A stretch of 64,000 nucleotides of DNA from Megachile rotundata (GCF_050947335.1 NW_027473347.1:806001-870000); one strand, 5' to 3'; numbered from the stretch's first letter, positions 1-14,825 are shown. Notes: a model not told the origin generated them from the sequence alone. A program made the numbers and translations.

Positions 1-1885
1 ATACAATCGCAATCATACAGTTACAATCTCAGAATCACAAACTCACAATCACAATAATACAATCACACCCATAAAATAGCAATCATACATTTACAATCTC
101 CCATAGACAATCATACAATCGCAATCATACAGTCGCAATCATACAATCACTATCATACAATTACAATCATACAAGCATAATTGTGCAATCGCTATCATGC
201 AATAACAATCGTACTATCACAATCATACAATCACAAGCATACAATCACAATCATACAAACACAATCATACAATCACAATCATACAATCACAATCATACAA
301 TCACAATCATACAATCACAATCATACAAACACAATCACACAATCACAATCATTCAATCACAATCATACAATCGCAATGATATAAATACAATCTCCCAAAA
401 ACATTGATACAATCACAATCATACAATCACAATAATACAGTCACAATCGTACAATCACAATCATACAATCACAGTCATACTACCACAGTCATACAATTAC
501 AATCATACAATCACAATCTTACAGTCACAATCGTACAATCACAATCATACAATCACAATCATACAATCACAATCATACAATTACAATCATACAATCACAA
601 TCATACAATCACAATCATACAATCACAATCATACAATCACAATCATACAATCACAATCATACAATCACAATCATACAATCACAATCATACAATCACAATC
701 ATACAATCACAATCATACAATCACAATCATACAATCACAATCATACAATGACAATCATACAATCACCATCATACAAACACAATCCTGCAATCGCAATCAT
801 GGAATAACAATCATGCTGTCGCAATCATAGAATTACACTCATACAATCAGAATCATACAATCACAGTCATACAATTACAATCATGCAATCAGAATCATAC
901 AATCACAATCATACAATCACAATCATACAATCACAATCATACAATCACAATCATACAATCACAATCATATAATCACAATCATACAATCACAATCATACAA
1001 TCACAAACATACAATCACATTCATACAATCACAATCATACAATCACAATCATGCAATCACAATCATTCAATCACAATCATTCAATCACAATCATACAATC
1101 GCAATCAAACAAAAACAATCATACAATCATAATCATACAATCACCATCATACAATCACATTCATACAATCACAATAATACAGCCACAGTCATACATTCAC
1201 AATCATACAATCACAATTATATAATCACGATCATACATTCACAACAATACAATCACAATCATACAATCGCAATCATACAGTCGCAATCATACAATCACTA
1301 TCATACAATCACAGTCATACTACCACAGTCATACAATTACAATCACACAATCACAATCTTACAATCACAAACATACAATCACATTCATACAATCACAATT
1401 ATACAATCACAATCATGCAATCACAATCATTCAATCACAATCATAAAATCGCAATCAAACAAAAACAATCATACAATCATAATCATACAATCACCATCAT
1501 ACAATCACAATCATACGATCACAATCATACAAACACAATCACACAATCACAATCATTCAATCACAATCATACAATCGCAATGATATAAATGCAATCTCCC
1601 AAAAACATTGATACAATCACAATCATACAATCACAATAATACAGTCACAATCGTACAATCACAATCATACAATCACAATCATACAATCACAATCATACAA
1701 TCACAGTCATACTACCACAGTCATACAATTACAATCATACAATCACAATCTTACAGTCACAATCGTACAATCACAATCATACAATCACAATCATACAATC
1801 ACAATCATACAATTACAATCATACAATCACAATCATACAATCACAATCATACAATCACAATCATACAATCACAATCGTACAATCA
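1..1885 (+). repeat. Alpha segment, copy 1 of a ~3.6-kb duplication
   Basis: The segment holds the end of alpha block B/C, block G in a form reading CATAATTGTGCAATC, K at 404, a consensus run at 590-750, D near 784, two F blocks and K at 1608. It matches 3599-5680. The spacing starts at 3,598 bp (257 x 14) and becomes 3,752 after an 11-monomer difference near 1,000. It becomes 3,822 after 5 monomers near 1,520, then 3,794. All changes are whole monomers. The TTGTGC form of block G occurs only in these two copies; every other copy reads TCCTGC. Confidence 0.85.
368..409 (+). repeat. Block K: three diverged monomers (representative copy)
   Basis: These are three consecutive 14-bp units in register: CAATCGCAATGATA, TAAATACAATCTCC and CAAAAACATTGATA. 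The second and third differ from the consensus far more than ordinary variants do. They carry the TATAAATA string and an A5 tract that the consensus lacks. The TTG or equivalent triplet of the same block form (K1) lies at 404, 1608, 4002, 5430, 8327, 10397, 11377, 11769, 12749, 13855, 26907, 28796, 35694, 37708 (one C shorter, GTG), 38674, 41391, 44332, 45690, 48999, 56874, 58638, 59632 and 60346. Related forms (followed by CACAGCC, or preceded by ATATGAATAC or CATAAATAC, or lacking the last monomer) lie in the beta units. Confidence 0.9.
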
Positions 1886-2893
1886 CAATCATACAATCAC
1901 AATCATACAATCACAATCATACAATCACAATCATACAATCACAATCATACAATGACAATCATACAATCACCATCATACAAACACAATCCTGCAATCGCAA
2001 TCATGGAATAACAATCATGCTGTCGCAATCATAGAATTACACTCATACAATCAGAATCATACAATCACAGTCATACAATTACAATCATGCAATCACAATC
2101 ATACAATCACAATCATACAATCACAATCATACAATCACAATCATACAATCACAATAATACAGCCACAGTCATACAATCACAATCATACAATCACAATCAT
2201 ACAATCACAATCATACAATCACAATCATACAATCACAATCATACATTCACAATCATACAATCACAATCATACAATCACAATAATACAGTCACAATCATAC
2301 AATCACAACCATACAATCACAATCATACAATCACAATCATACAATCACAATAATACAGTCACAATCATACAATCACAACCATACAATTACAATCATAAAA
2401 TCACAATCATACAATCACAATCATACAACCACCAACATACCATCACGATCATACAATCGCAATCATACAATTACAATCTCAGAATCACAAACTCGCAATC
2501 ACAATAATACAATCACACCCATAAAATAGCAATCATACATTTACAATCTCCCATACACAATCATAAAATCACAATATAACAGTCACAATCATTCAAATAC
2601 AATCATACAACCACAATCGTACACTCCCAATCATACAATCACACTCATACCGTCACAATCATACAATAACAATCATACAATCACAGTCATACAATCACAA
2701 TCATACAATCACAATGATACAACCACAAACATCCAAAAGCAGTCATTCAATCACAATCATGCAATCGCAATCATACAATCACAATCATACAATCACAATC
2801 ATACAATCACAATCATACAATCACAATCATACAATCACCATCATACAAACACAATCCTGCAATCGCAATCATGGAATAACAATCATGCTATCG
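1886..2893 (+). repeat. Consensus run, block D and first beta B/C-E block
   Basis: Near-consensus monomers with D at about 1,989 lead into a beta block: CAATTAC at 2,468, the CCCATACAC form of C, and E at 2,714 (ATGATACAACC). The beta part, about 2,380-2,890, matches 6,930-7,440 at a spacing of 4,549 bp, which is one base short of 325 monomers. That is the kind of offset produced by the inherited 1-2 bp slips between the two loci. Confidence 0.75.
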
Positions 2894-4135
2894 CAATCAT
2901 AGAGTCACACTCATACAATCACAACCATACAATCACAATCATACAATTACAATCATACAATCACAATCATACAATCACAATCATACAATCACAGTCATAC
3001 AATCACAATCATACAATCACAATCATACATTCACAATCATACAATCACAATCATACATTCACAATCATACAATCACAATCATACAATCACAATCATACAA
3101 ACACAATCATACAATCACAATCATACAATCACAATCATTCAATCACAATCATACAGTCGCAATCATACAATCACTATCATACAATCACAGTCATACTACC
3201 ACAGTCATACAATTACAATCATACAATCACAATCTTACAATCACAAACATACAATGACATTCATACAATCACAATAATACAATCACAATCATGCAATCAC
3301 AATCATTCAATCACAATCATACAATCGCAATCAAACAAAAACAATCATACAATCATAATCATACAATCACCATCATACAATCACAATCATACAATCACAA
3401 TAATACAGCCACAGTCATACAATCACAATCATACAATCACAATTATACAATCACGATCATACAATCGCAATCATACAATCACAACCATACAATCACAATA
3501 ATACAATCACAAACATACAATCACAATCATACAATCGCAATCATACCATCACAATCATACAATCACAATCATACAAAAATAATCATACCATCACGATCAT
3601 ACAATCGCAATCATACAGTTACAATCTCAGAATCACAAACTCACAATCACAATAATACAATCACACCCATAAAATAGCAATCATACATTTACAATCTCCC
3701 ATAGAAAATCATACAATCGCAATCATACAGTCGCAATCATACAATCACTATCATACAATTACAATCATACAAGCATAATTGTGCAATCGCTATCATGCAA
3801 TAACAATCGTACTATCACAATCATACAATCACAAGCATACAATCACAATCATACAAACACAATCATACAATCACAATCATACAATCACAATCATACAATC
3901 ACAATCATACAATCACAATCATACAAACACAATCACACAATCACAATCATTCAATCACAATCATACAATCGCAATGATATAAATACAATCTCCCAAAAAC
4001 ATTGATACAATCACAATCATACAATCACAATAATACAGTCACAATCGTACAATCACAATCATACAATCACAGTCATACTACCACAGTCATACAATTACAA
4101 TCATACAATCACAATCTTACAGTCACAATCGTACA
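2894..4135 (+). repeat. Alpha segment duplicated at 9.29-10.53 kb
   Basis: Starting at a junction just before AGAGTCACACTC, this segment (F at 3,291, alpha B/C at 3,616, G, K at 4,002) matches 9,289-10,530 at a constant spacing of 6,395 bp. Differences seen include ATAGAAAATC here against ATAGACAATC in the partner, and TTGTGC against TCCTGC. The part from about 3,300 onward also matches 56,172-57,660 at 52,872 bp. It is one of the most widely shared alpha segments. Confidence 0.82.
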
Positions 4136-5680
4136 ATCACAATCATACAATCACAATCATACAATCACAATCATACAATAACAATCATACAATCACAATC
4201 ATACAATCACAATCATACAATCACAATCATACAATCACAATCATACAATCACAATCATACAATCACAATCATACAATCACAATCATACAATCACAATCAT
4301 ACAATCACAATCATACAATCACAATCATACAATCACAATCATACAATGACAATCATACAATCACCATCATACAAACACAATCCTGCAATCGCAATCATGG
4401 AATAACAATCATGCTGTCGCAATCATAGAATTACACTCATACAATCAGAATCATACAATCACAGTCATACAATTACAATCATGCAATCAGAATCATACAA
4501 TCACAATCATACAATCACAATCATACAATCACAATCATACAATCACAATCATACAATCACAATCATATAATCACAATCATACAATCACAATCATACAATC
4601 GCAATCATACAATCACAATCATACAATCACAACCATACAATCACAATCATACAACCGCAATCATACAGTCGCAATCATACAATCACTATCATAAAATCAC
4701 AGTCATACTACCACAGTCATACAATTACAATCATACAATTACAATCTTACAATCACAAACATACAATCACATTCATACAATCACAATCATACAATCACAA
4801 TCATGCAATCACAATCATTCAATCACAATCATTCAATCACAATCATACAATCGCAATCAAACAAAAACAATCATACAATCATAATCATACAATCACCATC
4901 ATACAATCACATTCATACAATCACAATAATACAGCCACAGTCATACATTCACAATCATACAATCACAATTATATAATCACGATCATACATTCACAACAAT
5001 ACAATCACAATCATACAATCGCAATCATACAGTCGCAATCATACAATCACTATCATACAATCACAGTCATACTACCACAGTCATACAATTACAATCACAC
5101 AATCACAATCTTACAATCACAAACATACAATCACATTCATACAATCACAATTATACAATCACAATCATGCAATCACAATCATTCAATCACAATCATAAAA
5201 TCGCAATCAAACAAAAACAATCATACAATCATAATCATACAATCACCATCATACAATCACAATCATACGATCACAATCATACAAACACAATCATACAATC
5301 ACAATCATACAATCACAATCATACAATCACAATCATACAATCACAATCATACAAACGCAATCACACAATCACAATCATTCAATCACAATCATACAATCGC
5401 AATGATATAAATGCAATCTCCCAAAAACATTGATACAATCACAATCATACAATCACAATAATACAGTCACAATCGTACAATCACAATCATACAATCACAG
5501 TCATACTACCACAGTCATACAATTACAATCATACAATCACAATCTTACAGTCACAATCGTACAATCACAATCATACAATCACAATCATACAATCACAATC
5601 ATACAATTACAATCATACAATCACAATCATACAATCACAATCATACAATCACAATCATACAATCACAATCGTACAATCAC
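3599..5680 (+). repeat. Alpha segment, copy 2 of the ~3.6-kb duplication
   Basis: This is the partner of 1-1,885. Relative to copy 1 it carries 154 bp (11 monomers) more around 4,600-4,755, including CAACCGCAATCATACAGTCG. It carries 70 bp (5 monomers) more near 5,290-5,360. K lies at 4,002 and 5,430. A pure consensus run occupies roughly 4,175-4,345. The match ends at about 5,680, where a beta super-unit begins with CACAGTCATACGACC. Confidence 0.83.
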
Positions 5681-8185
5681 AGTCATACGACCACAATCAT
5701 ACAATCACAATCATACAATCGCAGTCATACAATCACAATCATACATTCACAACAATACAATCACAATCATACAATCACAATCATACATTCACAACAATAC
5801 AATCACAATCATACAATCCCAATCATGCAGTCGCAATCATACAATCACTATCATACAATCACAGTCATACTACCACAGTCATACAATTACAATCATACAA
5901 TCACAATTACAATTACAATCATGCAATCACAATCATACAATCACAAACATACTGTCACAATCCTACAATCACAATCATACAATCACAATCATACAATGGC
6001 ATTCATAAAACAACAATCATACAATCACAATCATAAAATCGCAATCATACAATCACAATCATACAATCGCAATCATATAAATACAATCTCCCAAAAACAT
6101 TGATACAATCACAGCCATACAATCACAATAATACAATAACAAACATTCAAAAGCAGTCATTCAATCACAATCTTACAATCGCAATCATTCAATCACTATC
6201 ATACAATCACACTCATATAATCACGATCATACAATCACAATCATTCAATCACAATCATACAATCGCAATCATATGAATACAATCTCCCAAAAACATTGAT
6301 ACAATCACAATCATACAATCACAATCGTACAATCACAATCATACAAGCACAATCATACAATCACAATCATACAATCACGATTCATACAATAGCAATCATA
6401 CAATTGCAACCATACAATCACAACCATACAATCACAATCATACATTCGCACTCATACAATCACAACCATACAATCACAACCATACAATCACAATAATACA
6501 ATCACAAACATACAATCACAATCATACAATCGCAATCGCATAAATACAATCTCCCAAAAACATTGATACAATCACAATCATACAATCACAATAATACCGT
6601 CACAATCGTACAATCACACTCATACAGTCACAATCATACAATCACACTCATACAATCACAATCATATAGTCACAATCCTACGATCATAATCATACAATCA
6701 CAATCATACAATCACAATCATACATTTGCATTCATACAATAACAATCATACAATCACAATCATAAAATCGCAATCATACAATCGCACTCATACAATCACA
6801 ATCATACAATCACAATCATACAATCACAATCATTCAATCACAATCATACAATCGCAATCATATAAATACAATCTCCCAAAAACAATCATACAATCACAAT
6901 AATACAGTCACAATCATACAATCACAACCACACAATCACAATCATAAAATCACAATCATACAATCACAATCATACAACCACAATCATACCATCACGATCA
7001 TACAATCGCAATCATACAATTACAATCTCAGAATCACAAACTCGCAATCACAATAATACAATCACACCCATAAAATAGCAATCATACATTTACAATCTCC
7101 CATACACAATCATAAAATCACAATATAACAGTCACAATCATTCAAATACAATCATACAATCACAATCGTACACTCCCAATCATACAATCACACTCATACC
7201 GTCACAATCATACAATCACAATCATACAATCACAGTCATACAATCACAATCATACAATCACAATGATACAACCACAAACATCCAAAAGCAGTCATTCAAT
7301 CACAATCATGCAATCGCAATCATACAATCACAATCATACAATCACAATCATACAATCACAATCATACAATCACCATCATACAAACACAATCCTGCAATCG
7401 CAATCATGGAATAACAATCATGCTATCGCAATCATAGAGTCACACTCATACAATCAGAACCATACAATCACAGTCATACTATCACAATCATACAATCACA
7501 GTCATACTACCACAGTCATACAATTACAATCATACAATCACAATCTTACAATCACAAACATACAATCACATTCATACAATCACAATTATACAATCACAAT
7601 CATGCAATCACAATCATTCAATCACAATCATACAATCGCAATCAAACAAAAACAATCATACAATCATAATCATACAATCACCATCATACAATCACAATCA
7701 TACAATCACAATAATACAGCCACAGTCATACAATCACAATCATACAATGACAATTATACAATCACGATCATACAATCGCAATCATACAATCACAACCATA
7801 CAATCACAATAATACAATCACAAACATACAATCACAATCATACAATCGCAATCATATCATCACAATCATAAAATCACAATCATACAAAAATAATCATACC
7901 ATCACGATCATACAATCGTAATCATACAGTTACAATCTCAGAATCACAAACTCACAATCACAATAATACAATCACACCCATAAAATAACAATCATACATT
8001 TACAATCTCCCATAGACAATCATACAATCGCAATCATACAGTCGCCATCATACAATCACTATCATACAATTACAATCATACAAGCATAATCCTGCAATCG
8101 CTATCATGCAATTACAATCGTACTATCACAATCATACAATCACAAGCATAAAATCACAATCATACAAACACAATCATACAATCAC
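5675..8185 (+). repeat. Beta super-unit, copy A (~2.5 kb)
   Basis: This is the clearest complete beta unit. Its order is CATACGACC, Y at 5,825, K followed by CACAGCC near 6,100, K after ATATGAATAC at 6,296, and H at 6,376. Then come K after GCATAAATAC near 6,560, J near 6,727, a shortened K near 6,890, beta B/C at 7,015, E at 7,263, D, F, alpha B/C and G. It matches 14,826-17,350, mostly at 9,165 bp spacing, with one monomer fewer here near 5,735. A two-base loss (CACAATTACAATTACAATC) near 5,905 is shared only with that partner in the part I compared. Confidence 0.87.
6376..6385 (+). other. Block H phase slip, CACGATTCAT (+1 nt), representative copy
   Basis: The sequence reads CACGATTCATAC where the monomer would give CACAATCATAC, so one base has been gained and the 14-bp register moves by one downstream. 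It is followed by ACAATAGC and ACAATTGCAACC. I found the same lesion with the same flanks at 15541, 20466, 23641, 30440, 32231, 55147 and 62536. Eight copies of one arbitrary indel mark common descent of the surrounding beta blocks. A ninth beta unit near 52.6 kb has lost it through a deletion. Confidence 0.88.
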
Positions 8186-9288
8186 AAACATACAATCACA
8201 ATCATACAATCGCAATCATATCATCACAATCATACAATCACAATCATACAAACACAATCACACAATCACAATCATTCAATCACAATCATACAATCGCAAT
8301 GATATAAATACAATCTCCCAAAAACATTGATACAATCACAATCATACAATCACAATAATACAGTCACAATCGTACAATCACAATCATACAATCACAGTCA
8401 TACTACCACAGTCATACAATTACAATCATACAATCACAATCTTACAGTTACAATCGTACAATCACAATCATACAATCACAATCATACAATCACAATCATA
8501 CAATTACAATCATACAATCACAATCACACAATCACAACTATACAATCACAATCATACAATCCCAATCATACAGTCGCAGTCATACAATCACTATCATACA
8601 ATCACAGTCATACTACCACAGTCATACAATTACAATCATACAATCACAATTACAATCACAATCATGCAATCACAATCATACAATCACAAACATACTATCA
8701 CAATCATACAATCACAATAATACAATCACAAACATACAATCACAATCATACAATCGCAATCGCATAAATACAATCTCCCAAAAACATTGATACAATCACA
8801 ATCATACAATCACAATAATACCGTCACAATCGTACAATCACACTCATACAGTCACAATCATACAATCACACTCATACAATCACAATCATATAGTCACAAT
8901 CCTACGATCATAATCATACAATCACAATCATACAATCACAATCATACATTTGCATTCATACAATAACAATCATACAATCACAATCATAAAATCGCAATCA
9001 TACAATCGCACTCATACAATCACAATCATACAATCACAATCATACAATCACAATCATTCAATCACAATCATACAATCGCAATCATATAAATACAATCTCC
9101 CAAAAACAATCATACAATCACAATCATACAATCACAATAATACAGTCACAATCATACAATCACACTCATACAATCACAATCATATAGTCACAATCCTACG
9201 ATCATAATCATACAATCACAATCATACAATCACAATCATACATTTGCATTCATACAATAACAATCATACAATCACAATCATAAAATCG
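8186..9288 (+). repeat. K segment and second J block cluster
   Basis: K at 8,327 is followed by the CTTACAGTTAC variant, CACACAATCACAACTATAC and CACAATTACAATC (two bases short). This stretch matches 13,855-14,240 at 5,528 bp. From about 8,750 the sequence switches to the CGCATAAATAC form of K, ATACCGTC and J. J appears twice, at 8,947 and 9,241. The segment ends at a junction near 9,289 where CATAAAATCGCAATCAT runs into AGAGTCAC. Confidence 0.78.
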
Positions 9289-9289
9289 C
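8849..9289 (+). repeat. 294-bp local tandem duplication
   Basis: CAGTCACAATCATACAATCA at 8,849 and the following ~147 bp, including CCTACGATCATAATC and J, recur at 9,143-9,289. The spacing is exactly 294 bp (21 monomers). The second copy stops at the junction with the 2.9-4.1 kb-like segment. Confidence 0.8.
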
Positions 9290-10530
9290 AATCATAGAGT
9301 CACACTCATACAATCACAACCATACAATCACAATCATACAATTACAATCATACAATCACAATCATACAATCACAATCATACAATCACAGTCATACAATCA
9401 CAATCATACAATCACAATCATACATTCACAATCATACAATCACAATCATACATTCACAATCATACAATCACAATCATACAATCACAATCATACAAACACA
9501 ATCATACAATCACAATCATACAATCACAATCATTCAATCACAATCATACAGTCGCAATCATACAATCACTATCATACAATCACAGTCATACTACCACAGT
9601 CATACAATTACAATCATACAATCACAATCTTACAATCACAAACATACAATGACATTCATACAATCACAATAATACAATCACAATCATGCAATCACAATCA
9701 TTCAATCACAATCATACAATCGCAATCAAACAAAAACAATCATACAATCATAATCATACAATCACCATCATACAATCACAATCATACAATCACAATAATA
9801 CAGCCACAGTCATACAATCACAATCATACAATCACAATTATACAATCACGATCATACAATCGCAATCATACAATCACAACCATACAATCACAATAATACA
9901 ATCACAAACATACAATCACAATCATACAATCGCAATCATACCATCACAATCATACAATCACAATCATACAAAAATAATCATACCATCACGATCATACAAT
10001 CGCAATCATACAGTTACAATCTCAGAATCACAAACTCACAATCACAATAATACAATCACACCCATAAAATAGCAATCATACATTTACAATCTCCCATAGA
10101 CAATCATACAATCGCAATCATACAGTCGCAATCATACAATCACTATCATACAATTACAATCATACAAGCATAATCCTGCAATCGCTATCATGCAATAACA
10201 ATCGTACTATCACAATCATACAATCACAAGCATACAATCACAATCATACAAACACAATCATACAATCACAATCATACAATCACAATCATACAATCACAAT
10301 CATACAATCACAATCATACAAACACAATCACACAATCACAATCATTCAATCACAATCATACAATCGCAATGATATAAATACAATCTCCCAAAAACATTGA
10401 TACAATCACAATCATACAATCACAATAATACAGTCACAATCGTACAATCACAATCATACAATCACAGTCATACTACCACAGTCATACAATTACAATCATA
10501 CAATCACAATCTTACAGTCACAATCGTACA
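9289..10530 (+). repeat. Copy of the 2.89-4.14 kb alpha segment
   Basis: This matches 2,894-4,135 at 6,395 bp, with F at 9,686, alpha B/C, G and K at 10,397. Here block G has TCCTGC and C has ATAGACAATC, the common forms. The derived TTGTGC state therefore probably arose on the 1-4 kb side after the duplication. The end of the match overlaps the start of the 1,372-bp tandem pair. Confidence 0.82.
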
Positions 10531-11690
10531 ATCGCAATCATACAATCACAATCATACAATCACAACCATACAATCACAATCATACAACCGCAATCATACA
10601 GTCGCAATCATACAATCACTATCATAAAATCACAGTCATACTACCACAGTCATACAATTACAATCATACAATTACAATCTTACAATCACAAACATACAAT
10701 CACATTCATACAATCACAATCATACAATCACAATCATGCAATCACAATCATTCAATCACAATCATTCAATCACAATCATTCAATCACAATCATACAATCG
10801 CAATCAAACAAAAACAATCATACAATCATAATCATACAATCACCATCATACAATCACAATCATACAATCACAATAATACAGCCACAGTCATACATTCACA
10901 ATCATACAATCACAATTATATAATCACGATCATACATTCACAACAATACAATCACAATCATACAATCGCAATCATACAGTCGCAATCATACAATCACTAT
11001 CATACAATCACAGTCATACTACCACAGTCATACAATTACAATCACACAATCACAATCTTACAATCACAAACATACAATCACATTCATACAATCACAATTA
11101 TACAATCACAATCATGCAATCACAATCATTCAATCACAATCATAAAATCGCAATCAAACAAAAACAATCATACAATCATAATCATACAATCACCATCATA
11201 CAATCACAATCATACGATCACAATCATACAAACACAATCATACAATCACAATCATACAATCACAATCATACAATCACAATCATACAATCACAATCATACA
11301 AACACAATCACACAATCACAATCATTCAATCACAATCATACAATCGCAATGATATAAATGCAATCTCCCAAAAACATTGATACAATCACAATCATACAAT
11401 CACAATAATACAGTCACAATCGTACAATCACAATCATACAATCACAGTCATACTACCACAGTCATACAATTACAATCATACAATCACAATCTTACAGTCA
11501 CAATCGTACAATCACAATCATACAATCACAATCATACAATCACAATCATACAATTACAATCATACATTCACAATCATACAATCACAATCATACAATCACA
11601 ATCATACAATCACAATCGTACAATCACAATCATACAATCACAATCATACAATCACAATCATACAATCACAATCATACAATCACAATCATA
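10319..11690 (+). repeat. 1,372-bp tandem pair, copy 1
   Basis: K lies at 10,397 and 11,377, with two F-type stretches between. The following copy repeats it at exactly 1,372 bp (98 monomers). The unit boundary can slide within a consensus run. The one difference I noticed is CTATCATAC at 11,004 against CTATCATGC at 12,376. Confidence 0.88.
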
Positions 11691-13062
11691 CAAACACAAT
11701 CACACAATCACAATCATTCAATCACAATCATACAATCGCAATGATATAAATACAATCTCCCAAAAACATTGATACAATCACAATCATACAATCACAATAA
11801 TACAGTCACAATCGTACAATCACAATCATACAATCACAGTCATACTACCACAGTCATACAATTACAATCATACAATCACAATCTTACAGTCACAATCGTA
11901 CAATCGCAATCATACAATCACAATCATACAATCACAACCATACAATCACAATCATACAACCGCAATCATACAGTCGCAATCATACAATCACTATCATAAA
12001 ATCACAGTCATACTACCACAGTCATACAATTACAATCATACAATTACAATCTTACAATCACAAACATACAATCACATTCATACAATCACAATCATACAAT
12101 CACAATCATGCAATCACAATCATTCAATCACAATCATTCAATCACAATCATTCAATCACAATCATACAATCGCAATCAAACAAAAACAATCATACAATCA
12201 TAATCATACAATCACCATCATACAATCACAATCATACAATCACAATAATACAGCCACAGTCATACATTCACAATCATACAATCACAATTATATAATCACG
12301 ATCATACATTCACAACAATACAATCACAATCATACAATCGCAATCATACAGTCGCAATCATACAATCACTATCATGCAATCACAGTCATACTACCACAGT
12401 CATACAATTACAATCACACAATCACAATCTTACAATCACAAACATACAATCACATTCATACAATCACAATTATACAATCACAATCATGCAATCACAATCA
12501 TTCAATCACAATCATAAAATCGCAATCAAACAAAAACAATCATACAATCATAATCATACAATCACCATCATACAATCACAATCATACGATCACAATCATA
12601 CAAACACAATCATACAATCACAATCATACAATCACAATCATACAATCACAATCATACAATCACAATCATACAAACACAATCACACAATCACAATCATTCA
12701 ATCACAATCATACAATCGCAATGATATAAATGCAATCTCCCAAAAACATTGATACAATCACAATCATACAATCACAATAATACAGTCACAATCGTACAAT
12801 CACAATCATACAATCACAGTCATACTACCACAGTCATACAATTACAATCATACAATCACAATCTTACAGTCACAATCGTACAATCACAATCATACAATCA
12901 CAATCATACAATCACAATCATACAATTACAATCATACATTCACAATCATACAATCACAATCATACAATCACAATCATACAATCACAATCGTACAATCACA
13001 ATCATACAATCACAATCATACAATCACAATCATACAATCACAATCATACAATCACAATCATA
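11691..13062 (+). repeat. 1,372-bp tandem pair, copy 2
   Basis: K lies at 11,769 and 12,749, each 1,372 bp after its partner. The match ends where copy 1 reads CATACAAACAC (11,691) and this copy reads CATACAATGAC (13,063). The near absence of differences over 98 monomers implies a very recent duplication relative to the divergence among monomers inside the unit. Confidence 0.88.
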
Positions 13063-14825
13063 CAATGACAATCATACAATCACCATCATACAAACACAAT
13101 CCTGCAATCGCAATCATGGAATAACAATCATGCTGTCGCAATCATAGAATTACACTCATACAATCAGAATCATACAATCACAGTCATACAATTACAATCA
13201 TGCAATCACAATCATACAATCACAATCATACAATCACAATCATACAATCACAATCATACAATCACAATAATACAGCCACAGTCATACAATCACAATCATA
13301 CAATCACAATTATACAATCACGATCATACAATCGCAATCATACAATCACAACCATACAATCACAATAATACAATCACAAACATACAATCACAATCATACA
13401 ATCGCAATCATATCATCACAATCATACAATCACAATCATACAAAAATAATCATACCATCACGATCATACAATCGCAATCATACAGTTACAATCTCAGAAT
13501 CACAAACTCACAATCACAATAATACAATCACACCCATAAAATAACAATCATACATTTACAATCTCCCATAGACAATCATACAATCGCAATCATACAGTCG
13601 CCATCATACAATCACTATCATACAATTACAATCATACAAGCATAATCCTGCAATCGCTATCATGCAATTACAATCGTACTATCACAATCATACAATCACA
13701 AGCATAAAATCACAATCATACAAACACAATCATACAATCACAATCATACAATCACAATCATACAATCACAATCATACAAACACAATCACACAATCACAAT
13801 CATTCAATCACAATCATACAATCGCAATGATATAAATACAATCTCCCAAAAACATTGATACAATCACAATCATACAATCACAATAATACAGTCACAATCG
13901 TACAATCACAATCATACAATCACAGTCATACTACCACAGTCATACAATTACAATCATACAATCACAATCTTACAGTTACAATCGTACAATCACAATCATA
14001 CAATCACAATCATACAATCACAATCATACAATTACAATCATACAATCACAATCACACAATCACAACTATACAATCACAATCATACAATCCCAATCATACA
14101 GTCGCAGTCATACAATCACTATCATACAATCACAGTCATACTACCACAGTCATACAATTACAATCATACAATCACAATTACAATCACAATCATGCAATCA
14201 CAATCATACAATCACAAACATACTATCACAATCATACAATCACAATCATACAATGGCATTCATACAACAACAATCATACAATCACAATCATAAAATCGCA
14301 ATCATACAATCACAATAATACAGTCACAATCATACAATCTCAATCATACAATCACACTCATATAGTCACAATCATACAATCACACTCATACAATCACAAT
14401 GATACAATCACAATCATACAATCACAATCATACAATCACAATCATACAATCACAATCATACAATCACAAGCATACTGTCACAGTCCTACAATCACAATAA
14501 TAAAATCACAATCATACAATCGCAGTCATACAATCACAATCATACATTCACGACAATACAATCACAATCATACAATCGCAATCATACAGTTGCAATCATA
14601 CAAGCACAATCATACATTCACAACAATATAATCACAATCATTCAAACGCAATCATACAGTCGCAATCATTCAATCACTATCATACAATCACAGTCATATA
14701 ATCACAATCATACAATCACAATCATAAAATTACAATCATACAAGCATAATCCTGCAATCGCAATCATGCAATAACAATCATACTATAACAGTCATACAAT
14801 CACAATCATACAATCACAATCATAT
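13063..14825 (+). repeat. D block, alpha B/C, K at 13,855 and gamma block
   Basis: D lies near 13,101, then come F-like and alpha B/C variants, G, and K at 13,855. The 13.28-14.24 kb part matches 7.73-8.71 kb with 28 bp of whole-monomer difference. From 14.25 kb runs a gamma block: CAATGGCATTC, CAATCTCAATC, CACTCATATAGTC, CAAGCATACTGTC, then CATTCAAACGCAATC. Gamma recurs at about 19.56-20.14, 22.35-22.94, 51.25-52.07, 53.74-54.28 and 60.75-61.32 kb, and in part near 29.2-29.6 kb. Confidence 0.78.

Noticed and set aside
368..409. K block as a promoter (TATAAATA) and CATATAATC as a -10 box
   Set aside because: Single motif matches in A/T-rich repeats are expected by chance, and no transcribed unit lies downstream. 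Kept only as a low-weight finding, not as a promoter feature.
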